64,000 bases of DNA from a virus, in the IMG/VR virus record IMGVR_UViG_3300042934_000565, positions 1 through 64,000 of that record, one strand, 5' to 3'. The translations under genes were made by a program, and so were the position numbers. The notes beneath the pieces were generated by a model that made no database searches, had not been told where the DNA came from, and was given only the letters and a program-made list of their open reading frames with translations. Shown in pieces: positions 29,387-38,142 of the stretch. Numbering within the stretch: position 1 is the stretch's first letter; each line of letters opens with the position of its first letter.

Positions 29387-31288
29387 TTACGCGGCCTTGA
29401 CGATCCAGTTAACTACGAGGTACGGCTGCAGGTTGTTGTGCGCGCCACCACCTCCGGTGGCCGCCGGGTCCGTCCATGTCCCAGTGGGGGCGTTGTTGTG
29501 CGGGGGGATGCCGGTACCGGTCGTGATGCTGCCAGCTGCAGTGGTGCGAATTAACCCGTTATCATGGGTATGGCTAGGCATCTCCGCCACGGATAGCGTG
29601 TGGGTCTTCGCACCACCAGTTTCACCGAGAGCGTTGAATTCTGTCTGACCGGTATCCTTACCCACCGGGACTCTACCCTTAAGGTTGGGCAGGTTGAATG
29701 TCGTAGAACCGTCACCGCTACCAAAGGTTGTACCCCAGAGCGCATACAGAATGCTATAGGTCACTCGAGATACTGCCTGACCTTGCATCAGTAGCCAACC
29801 CATTGGAGGAGTGTCAGTCATCCACATCTCGACAGAACCGATTGGAGCCACTGCCCCATTCCGTGAGAAGATATCACCGGCGACATCGACCATGCCATTC
29901 TCGCGGAACTTGCCGAATCCCACACCGAGCTCAGCATCCCAGTGCATGAAGATGGCAGCCACCGGAACCTGAAGAATCGTGGCGGTGGTGATGAAGTCGT
30001 CGTAGACCTCCACCTTGACCTCATAGGCAGTGGTGATGGCGTAAGGTCCGGTGAGCAAAACATTGCTGTTGAACGTGAGACCACCCGGAGTAACGGTACT
30101 CTTTACCGTCCAGGTTGAGGTACCTCGAGTTCGAGTAGACAGTCGGTAGTTAAGCGCGTTACGCTGAGTGGTATTCATCAGCGACTGCACCGCAGCGTTC
30201 AGGTCAACCCGGATGTACGTGCCATCATCCTCGTCGACTGTGCCCCCGGAAAGCGCTCGCCGAGCCGTTGCGGTTGTGATCGTAGGAGGCACATAGTTGA
30301 GGACGGTAATGCTGACCGTCTTGGTAGTGCTTCGACCTCGAGAGTCAGTTACCTTGCCGCGAAGAGTAATGGTTCCATCAGCACTGAGGGGAAGAGAAGT
30401 GCCAGACGAAGAGTTGATGGTCTGGAGAATCGTAGAACCCTTGAGGATCTCGATCTTGTAGGAGGTGATGGTTGACCCATAGTAACCTGCCGCACCAGTA
30501 ATGGCGAGAGCCAACTTGCTGATGGTTTCAACATAAGCCCCGACATTCGAGGCAACGCCAGTGGTAGCTTCAGAATGGGTGATCGTTGTGAAGTCCGGAA
30601 CTGCCGTAGACAGCGCTCCGATAACGATGCCAACATCACTGTGACCAATAGAACTGCCATTGACGATGGTGTGGGTTCTGATGAATCCCGAACCCGAGGC
30701 AGAGTTGGGGAACTGGTTCAAGAGGGTCAGCGGAACGGCCCAGGTGGTCGAAGCCCCGACGCCGTTGGCAATGGTGCCAGATGCATTGCCGAAGAAGTAT
30801 TCGATGTTATGAGTGAAGCTTGTGCTAGCGCGGTTGGTCACGATGGTGATTGTCTCACCAGCGTTGAAGATGTTATCGCCGTCAGCCGTAGGGACGGATG
30901 CTCGGGGGATTGTAGTCAGACCCATGGAGCCCGAGCATGATGCACTACCAATTAGAGTGCCACCACCAGCGGATGCCGAGAAGTTGATGTTCAGGCTACC
31001 ATCGGCGTTGTGAGTTACGTTGATAGCGGGGTTAGCGCTATAGAGAACCAAAACGTCATAGTTTCGGAAGTCATAGGTTGTACTGCCCGAGGCCGTCTGA
31101 CCATGTACATTCCAGGACCAGGTCAAGGCAGCAGACAGCGAGTACGACCCATTGCTCGAGGTCTCATTGATCCTGAGGTCTACCTGCAGAGCAGAGTAGT
31201 TACTACCTATGTTCTGTGAGTGCTGATTGACCGTATGAACCAGCGAGTACTGAGACCGACCGCTGAATGCATCTGAAGCACTAGCCAA
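29387..31288 (-). CDS. Minor tail/fibre protein with tail-collar domain, 633 aa
   Basis: The first 450 residues are beta-rich and low in charge, with a DUF859-like layout (ending ELGVGFGKFRENGMVDVAGD). The C-terminal 140 residues form a Phage_Collar domain: PIGSVEMWMTD, PMGWLLMQGQ, GSGDGSTTFNLPNLKGRVPVG, here shortened, and EMPSHTHDNG, ending NLQPYLVVNWIVKA. Such domains sit at fibre tips. A likely receptor-binding protein. Confidence 0.8.
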   Translation of the reverse strand: MASASDAFSGRSQYSLVHTVNQHSQNIGSNYSALQVDLRINETSSNGSYSLSAALTWSWNVHGQTASGSTTYDFRNYDVLVLYSANPAINVTHNADGSLNINFSASAGGGTLIGSASCSGSMGLTTIPRASVPTADGDNIFNAGETITIVTNRASTSFTHNIEYFFGNASGTIANGVGASTTWAVPLTLLNQFPNSASGSGFIRTHTIVNGSSIGHSDVGIVIGALSTAVPDFTTITHSEATTGVASNVGAYVETISKLALAITGAAGYYGSTITSYKIEILKGSTILQTINSSSGTSLPLSADGTITLRGKVTDSRGRSTTKTVSITVLNYVPPTITTATARRALSGGTVDEDDGTYIRVDLNAAVQSLMNTTQRNALNYRLSTRTRGTSTWTVKSTVTPGGLTFNSNVLLTGPYAITTAYEVKVEVYDDFITTATILQVPVAAIFMHWDAELGVGFGKFRENGMVDVAGDIFSRNGAVAPIGSVEMWMTDTPPMGWLLMQGQAVSRVTYSILYALWGTTFGSGDGSTTFNLPNLKGRVPVGKDTGQTEFNALGETGGAKTHTLSVAEMPSHTHDNGLIRTTAAGSITTGTGIPPHNNAPTGTWTDPAATGGGGAHNNLQPYLVVNWIVKAA

Positions 31289-34200
31289 GAGCCCTCACCA
31301 CCGTTCCTGTTCCGAACTTCTCCAGCTGGTGATTACCAAGTGTAACCTTTTCCCCAACGAACTGGTTAACATACATGGTACCAGAATTCCAGTAGGAGAC
31401 GACGTTCCCGTTCTCCAACATCTCGATTCTATCACTGCGAATAGCTGTCGCAAAAACCGAGCCGGGACTAGAGATTACCGCACCTTCAGCACCGAAGGCA
31501 TAGTAAGTCTGCATCTCTGTCAGGTTATCCTGAGTTCCTTGCAGGTTAGTCTCCACACCAGCGATCGTGTCCTGGGTGGCGACGATGGTAACGTTGCCCG
31601 CGATGTTGAGCTCATCACCAACCGCAGGCGATAGGTGGTTAGTTTCAACCGCGCCCGCCTGAATGTGGTTTGCAATGATGGCATTGGCGGCAATCTTCTC
31701 TGCCGTTACTGCTTCTGCTGCGATCTTCTCGGCAATGATGGCGGCAGCCTGAATCTTCTCAGCCGATACCGAGTTAGCCTGCAAGTGTTCAGCGACGATC
31801 GAGTTCGCCGCGACCTTGTCAGCAGTAACCGACCCTGCGACGATGTCAACCCCACTGACCATCTTCAGCAGTCGGAAGTCATCGACGAAGTATACCGAAG
31901 TGTTAGTGGTGTCAGCGATCCAAACCTGGGGCTTGAAGTAGTTGATTCCCTCAGGCACTGTCCAGCTACCCATTACCATGATGTAACCGGCAGTGATCAG
32001 CTCACCAGAACCCTCAACCTCAGTAATGGTACCGAGAGCAGTAGTTGCTCCCGACATCACTCGGATCACGAGGCCATCATCAGGAACCGTCGTCTGAGGA
32101 TCGATGTACATCCGGAAGTAGAAGGTGTCACCAGGCTGGCAGGGGAGGACTCGATTATACTGGAAACCCTCTCGAGCAACTGTTGTTGCCGGCAGGCGAA
32201 GGTGACGAGTACCAGTACGAGGCAGCGTAGTAACGTTCGTGACCCCTGAGCCCAGCGTCCAGAACTCCGAAGTGTTGAGTTCGAAGCTGGCGTCACTGAG
32301 CATGTTCGACTGTTCAGCTGCAGCCCTGGCCGCTTCCTCGGCAGCCTCAATGGCTGCTTCAATCGCCGGGTCAAGATCGCCGAGGTCAACCCCCGTAATC
32401 GTGATCGGACCCGCCGTGGCGGATACCGTCGAAAGGATGCCCGCTCCGTCAACCGCGGTGAATCGAACCCATCGCTGTGCGCCAATGGTCTCACCGGGGA
32501 TGCTGATCTGACCCGCACCAGTAAGAACGTTACCCTTACGAACCCAGGGCTGACCAGTTGCTGCGGTGGAAACCTCGGCATAAAGGTATCGGAACTGAGG
32601 CGGAGGAGTGGCACTTGCAATCTGCCCATTCCAGGCAGCGATCAGAAGACCCAGCTCGCTTGCAAGCGTAGGTGTGGAGGGGGCCCCCATCGGAACGGTC
32701 GGACCCGCGACGGTGAAGGATACCGAGGCCGACCAGTCGGAGGGAGTAGTATCTTCGTTGATCGCTCGAACCTGGAAAACCCACTGATCGGTTGGCACCA
32801 GGGCCCGAATGGTGATGTCCGACGAGGTTACAAAGCCATAGCTTACGAAGTTCGAGCTACCGTTTCGCCAGCCCCATACCTCATAGTACGTCGGGGTAGT
32901 TGCCGTCAGGTCAGTGTTCTGGGTAACAGGGTTCCAGTCAAGTACCACCTGACCGCTGGCCGTAACTCCATTGGGAGTCCAGTAACCGACGTTGGAAGTT
33001 ACCGCAAGCCCCGTAGGGGCCATGGGCTTAAGGACTGCCGGGGTAGCAGGCGGCGGAATGACGATCGGCTGTCCCACACCAGGGGTCGAGCCGGAGACGT
33101 TTGCCAGCGAACCACCAACCCCGCCACCACCGAGCTTCTCGATAACCCGATTGATTCGATCCTCGTTGTTTCGGAAGATCGTATCGAACTCGATGGTGTA
33201 GATGACGCGGCCAGCATCGTTCTCAGTGACGGCGATCGACATCACCCGGCGAGGGACAGGTACTCCACGATCGTTAGGGGCCAGCACCCAGTCACCAATG
33301 TTGAAGTCTACGAACGGTACATACTCATCGAAGATAAGGTCGTAGCTGGCACCCTCTTCTTCTCGAGCTCGTTGAGCGAATACCAGGCTGGCGATTTTCC
33401 CGGCGAAAACAGCCGGAACATTCGTATCAAGGGTTGACTCGAGGCGACCATAGATTCCTACCGAAGCCGAGTCAGAAGCTTCTACCCATCCCTCGATTGT
33501 CTTAAGCAGGAGGTCGTTCTTGATCTTCGCCTTGCTCTGAGTCGACGCAGTTCGAAGGTGCTTACCCAGTTTGAACTCGATGGGAGTAGCAGTAATCGTG
33601 CGAGTAGCGAGAGTGGTCATCGACGCGTTAGGGGTACCGGCCCAGGCAATTTGCGCCGAGGGGGTATCAGGAAGGTCACCACTGAGCGCCCCATTATCGA
33701 CACTGCCAACCTCAAAGACAATGTTCTTGATAATTGCCGTAGAGTTAAGTGCCGCAGTCTGACGAAGTAAATAGACGGTGCCCCTAGCAGAGCTGTTGGT
33801 GGTGAAGGTGAACGACAGTCGCTTGGTTTGACCTACTCCTACAGAAGTATAAGGGCTATTAACATGTGTTGTAACCCAGCTTCCTTGAGCACTAAGTCGC
33901 CAGCCATCAGCAACTACCCCAATGACATCCATACTGACGGTATAAGTTTGAACTCCGACCTGGTAATCAACATTGCCAGCCAGATTTACCCCAGAGTCTC
34001 CCACTCCCCCAGCGGTAGCCGTGACTCGAAGTCCCTTAGTAGCGGAGTCGAAAGCGATGACCGCAGAGTTAGCAACGAAGAAGTTTGCAATGTCCGTCGC
34101 CGTGTCACCCATCGGCTTCGTCATGCGGTTAGTGCGACGAACTGAGTAACTGCCACCCTGGTACTGGGTACGATCTACTCCTCGTACGGGCAGCATGTTG

Positions 34201-35441
34201 AGTTCGAGGGTATCAGGGTCGATCCAGATGTCGACCGAAGCTTCCTCGAGCTTACTCACTACCGAGAGAAGTGACTCACCTACTGCGAAGCTCCACTCGC
34301 CGTACATCGATGTAGGCCAGGGTACTCCATTGGAGTCGAGGGTGTTAGTGAAGGTTTTGGTCAGGTAGGTAAGGGACTCTACCCCTCGAGCTACTGCCTC
34401 AGCGATGAGGTCACTCAGCACTTCACCGGGCGACCATCCCGGAGCCTCGGCCGGGTATGCAAGAACCTTCCAGCCAGAGGACTGGGACCTACCTACGAAG
34501 GATTCCTTGTCGGTACCAGTAATCTTGGCAATCGCCATGGCCAGAGCAGCCGGGCCCTCATATCCAGGGGCATTCAAGTTGTGTGCGCGGTAGGCAATCA
34601 CATGACTACCTGCGGTGAGGTCGATTTCTACTCGAGTAGCTTCTCGCCAGGAGGCCGACTTCTCCGAGCTCTTGGCGATCTGCTCACCATCGACGTACAA
34701 CTGGAATACATCGTCTACCGAACTGTAGATGGCATACCGACCAGATGAAGCCAGTGTGATGGTGTAGCGAAAGTATACATCCCCATAGGGCATGGTCGCA
34801 CTGTAAGCGGAACCCCAGATCCACTCAGCGTTCTTGGCACCCGAGGGCCACTTGTTCGGTATCTCATAGTGGGTCTTGGAACCCACCGTGCTAAAGACGT
34901 TAGGAGCGATCCAGCTTGCCGAGTTGTACCAGGAACCGACCTCGCTGGCGAAGTTGAAGTATCGTGTGGAACTGGATGTCTGCTTGATTCCCCCGAACGG
35001 TTCGACGCGCGCATCATCGAACAGTTGCTTCAGGCCGGGGCCTGCAGGCTTCCAAGCGATCTCTGAGCGTTCTCCCGCCCCGACGATGATCGATTCTTTA
35101 TCACCGATCAGGAAGGCGCCTACAGGCGTTCCGTCGACAAGGAGCTTGCACATATTGCGACCCTTGAGAAGGAGAGGATCCTTCACGATCTTAGGGTCAC
35201 TACGGGAAATGGCGAAAGAACCGCCACCCACTGCCTTCATCTCAGCGAGAGCGGTGGGAGCCTTACGGAAAGGCAGGATGCCATAGGGCGTGGTGTAATC
35301 GTCGTACTTGTAGATCTGAAGCTGGATGCCAGTGCTGTTTGATACTACCGGCAGGGGTTCGGGATCGGTTCCCTCTTCAGAGACACCAAAGACTCCGCCT
35401 CCCACACCATAAACGCTGGAACCCGAACCTCCATAAGTCAT
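31281..35441 (-). CDS. Large tail-tip (Tal-type) protein, 1386 aa
   Basis: The N-terminal 110 residues resemble tail-associated protein starts (YDDYTTPYGILPF). Residues about 150-300 look like a PA14/jelly-roll sugar-binding unit (SVDDVFQLYVDGEQIA). Residues 780-970 hold fibronectin-III-like strands (TYYEVWGWRNGSS, WVFQVRAINEDT). Near 1140-1290 comes a helical, repeated ADKVAANSIVAEHLQANSVS-type shaft, and then a beta C-terminus. It is expected to form the tail tip or central fibre that contacts the cell wall. Confidence 0.75.
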   Translation of the reverse strand: MTYGGSGSSVYGVGGGVFGVSEEGTDPEPLPVVSNSTGIQLQIYKYDDYTTPYGILPFRKAPTALAEMKAVGGGSFAISRSDPKIVKDPLLLKGRNMCKLLVDGTPVGAFLIGDKESIIVGAGERSEIAWKPAGPGLKQLFDDARVEPFGGIKQTSSSTRYFNFASEVGSWYNSASWIAPNVFSTVGSKTHYEIPNKWPSGAKNAEWIWGSAYSATMPYGDVYFRYTITLASSGRYAIYSSVDDVFQLYVDGEQIAKSSEKSASWREATRVEIDLTAGSHVIAYRAHNLNAPGYEGPAALAMAIAKITGTDKESFVGRSQSSGWKVLAYPAEAPGWSPGEVLSDLIAEAVARGVESLTYLTKTFTNTLDSNGVPWPTSMYGEWSFAVGESLLSVVSKLEEASVDIWIDPDTLELNMLPVRGVDRTQYQGGSYSVRRTNRMTKPMGDTATDIANFFVANSAVIAFDSATKGLRVTATAGGVGDSGVNLAGNVDYQVGVQTYTVSMDVIGVVADGWRLSAQGSWVTTHVNSPYTSVGVGQTKRLSFTFTTNSSARGTVYLLRQTAALNSTAIIKNIVFEVGSVDNGALSGDLPDTPSAQIAWAGTPNASMTTLATRTITATPIEFKLGKHLRTASTQSKAKIKNDLLLKTIEGWVEASDSASVGIYGRLESTLDTNVPAVFAGKIASLVFAQRAREEEGASYDLIFDEYVPFVDFNIGDWVLAPNDRGVPVPRRVMSIAVTENDAGRVIYTIEFDTIFRNNEDRINRVIEKLGGGGVGGSLANVSGSTPGVGQPIVIPPPATPAVLKPMAPTGLAVTSNVGYWTPNGVTASGQVVLDWNPVTQNTDLTATTPTYYEVWGWRNGSSNFVSYGFVTSSDITIRALVPTDQWVFQVRAINEDTTPSDWSASVSFTVAGPTVPMGAPSTPTLASELGLLIAAWNGQIASATPPPQFRYLYAEVSTAATGQPWVRKGNVLTGAGQISIPGETIGAQRWVRFTAVDGAGILSTVSATAGPITITGVDLGDLDPAIEAAIEAAEEAARAAAEQSNMLSDASFELNTSEFWTLGSGVTNVTTLPRTGTRHLRLPATTVAREGFQYNRVLPCQPGDTFYFRMYIDPQTTVPDDGLVIRVMSGATTALGTITEVEGSGELITAGYIMVMGSWTVPEGINYFKPQVWIADTTNTSVYFVDDFRLLKMVSGVDIVAGSVTADKVAANSIVAEHLQANSVSAEKIQAAAIIAEKIAAEAVTAEKIAANAIIANHIQAGAVETNHLSPAVGDELNIAGNVTIVATQDTIAGVETNLQGTQDNLTEMQTYYAFGAEGAVISSPGSVFATAIRSDRIEMLENGNVVSYWNSGTMYVNQFVGEKVTLGNHQLEKFGTGTVVRALG

Positions 35442-35443
35442 GG

Positions 35444-35788
35444 TCAGTTAACTCCATCGAACTTAGCCAGGGCCATGCGGTCCAGGCGACGGATAGCGCG
35501 AGCAATGTCCTTGATGTAGCTTGCCGGTGACGCATTGATTGTCGCGTTTGCCGTGTCGATGATCGTCTGCATCGCCGCGAGGTCCTGCACGATGTTCGCT
35601 TCGATCGCGCCCTTGTTGGTTGCTTCGGTGAGCTGCGTGGCTTCTGCAACCGCGCGAGCGTTCTCTTCCGTCGTGTACGGGCGAGTGGAGAGCTGCACAC
35701 CGGCAGGGTCGTAAGTGCGGTACGTGCGTGTCGCGTCGTCCCAGATTTCTCGGAGGACACCCTCGGCGTCGTAGGTACGGAAGCTCAT
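35444..35788 (-). CDS. Small minor tail protein, 114 aa
   Basis: Two YDAEGV/YDPAGV strand repeats at the N-terminus (FRTYDAEGVLREIW and YRTYDPAGVQLST), then a helix (EENARAVAEATQLTEAT) and a basic end. Lies between two large tail genes and overlaps one by 4 nt. A small connector or baseplate piece by position. Confidence 0.65.
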   Translation of the reverse strand: MSFRTYDAEGVLREIWDDATRTYRTYDPAGVQLSTRPYTTEENARAVAEATQLTEATNKGAIEANIVQDLAAMQTIIDTANATINASPASYIKDIARAIRRLDRMALAKFDGVN

Positions 35789-37281
35789 GTCAGTCTCCTA
35801 AGTGCAACTGCAGTCGAGAAGGTGGTACCCTCCAGCATGGCCTTGCTCCTGCCGCCGACGGTGTCTGTGCCGATGAGCGGGGTCGGTCCGCCCGTGGCGA
35901 TCACGCCCCAGACTCGTGCGACCGAGGCACTGCCCTCGGCTTCGATGTAGAGACCGTCGGCAGGAATGGAGATGGGAGCATCGAGGAGCTTTGTGATGAT
36001 GCCCACGGCGGTGGGATCGTACACCACCGTCGAGATGACCGTCGTCGAGGGACGGAAGTTCGTCGGATCCACTTCGAGAAGTCGGATCGTGATCGTGTCC
36101 CCGACGCCGCCGATGGTCGTGATCTTCAAGAGCGTCGCGTCGTACGTCCCCGGCATGTAGGGGAAGTAGATTGGCGGGCCACCAGGAATCTTCGCCGCCG
36201 CGCTGATAGCAGTGATGAACGGGGACGGTACCCACTCGTCGATGGCAGGGATAGCGGTAGCTACGACGCCGCCACCGCCACTCGGTGCAGGGATCCACTT
36301 CAGACCGGTCACCTCCGCGCTGTCGGCAGAGAGGACCTGGCCGTTGGTACCTGCCTGAAGACGAGTCACCGAGTCATCGGCTAGACCGACGAGGAGATCA
36401 CCCTTGGCGTTGATGAGGCTTTCGGGAATACCCGAAGCACCAGAGGGGGCAGCGATATCGATGGTCCAGGTATTTGCCGCCCGCTTGATTGCTACCGCTC
36501 GTCGCCATTGCGGAGCGACTAGAGTGGCTCCGTTAACCGTTGCTCCAGTGCCCGCGCCGAATGTCGCAGAACCAGCGCCGATGATCAGGAAGTCGATCCA
36601 GGCCCCGATGGGGAAGGCTACTGCCGAGTCCTGGGGAAGGCTGACGGCGATGGCTGCCGCGTTGCTCAGGGTCACCAGTTTACCCTGGTCGGTGAGTACC
36701 GGGGTGTATGATGTCCCAGTCTGAGCATTGACCCCGACATACAGGCCTCGAGTTGCGAGCAGACCCGCAGCAGTGATTGCTCGTGTCGTATCGGTACCGG
36801 CTGTCGCCTCAGCAGTTGTCGCGAGTTCGACAGCTCCCTGAGCAGTTGCGGTGGCAGCGGGGACAGCGGCCGGAACGGCAGTAGCGAAGTCCGAAATCTG
36901 AGCGGCGGTGTGGGTGTGCGAGCTCGCGGCCTTGGTATCTGCGACAGTCTTCAGTCCGGCGGGAGTGACGGCCCGGGCGGTATCTGTACCAGTCGTCGCC
37001 TCAGCCGTCGTGGCAAGCTCGACGATGCCGGCAGCTGTCTCAGAAGCGGCGGCAACCGAAAGGACAGTTCCAGTGATGCTGAGGGGGGCGGAGAAGCTCA
37101 ATGCCACCCATGCACTCGCGGAGTCGTCCCAGAAGACGATTCGATCTGCACCGGGGTCAGCGAAGGCCTCGACCTTGCCATTGTTCAACGCAGTGAGGGC
37201 ATCGTTGATCTTCTGGGCCCAGTTACCCGTTGTGGGGTAATCGGGAGTTGTTCCCGGAACCGGTAGATCAAGGGTTGTCAT
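35785..37281 (-). CDS. Tail fibre-like minor tail protein, 498 aa
   Basis: Start like the fibre proteins of siphophages (TLDLPVPGTTPDYPTTGNW). Two copies of a shaft repeat of the form AGIVELATTAEATTGTD...RAVT-AGL lie near residues 85-180. HTHTAAQISDF between them is a classic fibre repeat. The C-terminal 200 residues form beta strands ending at RRLT. Likely part of the adsorption apparatus. Confidence 0.75.
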   Translation of the reverse strand: MTTLDLPVPGTTPDYPTTGNWAQKINDALTALNNGKVEAFADPGADRIVFWDDSASAWVALSFSAPLSITGTVLSVAAASETAAGIVELATTAEATTGTDTARAVTPAGLKTVADTKAASSHTHTAAQISDFATAVPAAVPAATATAQGAVELATTAEATAGTDTTRAITAAGLLATRGLYVGVNAQTGTSYTPVLTDQGKLVTLSNAAAIAVSLPQDSAVAFPIGAWIDFLIIGAGSATFGAGTGATVNGATLVAPQWRRAVAIKRAANTWTIDIAAPSGASGIPESLINAKGDLLVGLADDSVTRLQAGTNGQVLSADSAEVTGLKWIPAPSGGGGVVATAIPAIDEWVPSPFITAISAAAKIPGGPPIYFPYMPGTYDATLLKITTIGGVGDTITIRLLEVDPTNFRPSTTVISTVVYDPTAVGIITKLLDAPISIPADGLYIEAEGSASVARVWGVIATGGPTPLIGTDTVGGRSKAMLEGTTFSTAVALRRLT

Positions 37282-37307
37282 GTGAAACTCCTTCTGTGAT
37301 GACTATA

Positions 37308-38141
37308 TCAGACCCAAGCGCCCCGAGCCTGGAGGCTTACTATTCCGATGCCACTGGAGGAACTGAGTTCAATAATGTTGGTACCCGGTTCGAGCTGCAT
37401 CCACTGGTATGACCCTGAGTGAATGATCCGAGACGAGACATCATATTCCACACCCGAGGAGGGCTGGAAGGTGGCGTCATAGGTCCGAGGGTTGATTTCT
37501 ACCGAGTCGCCCGACAGCACAACTTCGGGAGATGTAAACTGGATACCATTGGTGAGGTTCCGAATGGTGACGTTACTACGAGAACCGGTGATGGTGAACA
37601 ACATGTTCAGTGTCGGGGCATTACCCGGGACGATGATGGTGTTGTTACCATTAACCAGGTTCGTCGAAAACAGGGCATCGTCATAGAAGAACGGATCGGC
37701 CAGGATAAGATCGATAACGCAGCGACCCGCAGCAGGTCCGATCATAATGGGTTCCATACCAGAAGCGTAGGCAGCCAAGGCAGTTGCCGAAACGACCCCC
37801 GCACCATATGTATCGTAGAACCGCTTGGTCAGTTGGAACTGCTTCCCGCCTTTCCAAAGCAGGCGAACCAGATCGTTGTAGTTCTTCATGTACTGGGCTT
37901 TGGTAGCAGCAACTGCGCTGTTGCCCGCATCCTGAGCTACACCCCGAAGCCACATACCCAGCGAGTACGTGTTCTGATCTGCGGTTTTGCTGACGTGACG
38001 CGCCCCGGGATACAGGGGAACGATGACGTTCTCTCCTCGCATAGCCGGCGGACCATTACCTCCGAGGGTCTCGATCGACCTCGCGTAGGTGTGGAGGCTT
38101 TGACCGTCGGCCTGCCAGTAGGTCTCAGTGTTGTTCGGCAT
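37308..38141 (-). CDS. Distal tail (Dit-like) protein, 277 aa
   Basis: Follows the tape measure gene in the usual siphophage order. N-terminal part with GENVIVPLYPGARHVSKT, middle KNYNDLVRLLWKGGKQFQL typical of distal tail proteins (two-layer ring between tube and tip), and C-terminal galectin-like strands (TYDATFQPSSGVEYDVSS). It should join the tube to the tip proteins encoded downstream. Confidence 0.75.
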   Translation of the reverse strand: MPNNTETYWQADGQSLHTYARSIETLGGNGPPAMRGENVIVPLYPGARHVSKTADQNTYSLGMWLRGVAQDAGNSAVAATKAQYMKNYNDLVRLLWKGGKQFQLTKRFYDTYGAGVVSATALAAYASGMEPIMIGPAAGRCVIDLILADPFFYDDALFSTNLVNGNNTIIVPGNAPTLNMLFTITGSRSNVTIRNLTNGIQFTSPEVVLSGDSVEINPRTYDATFQPSSGVEYDVSSRIIHSGSYQWMQLEPGTNIIELSSSSGIGIVSLQARGAWV

Positions 38142-38142
38142 G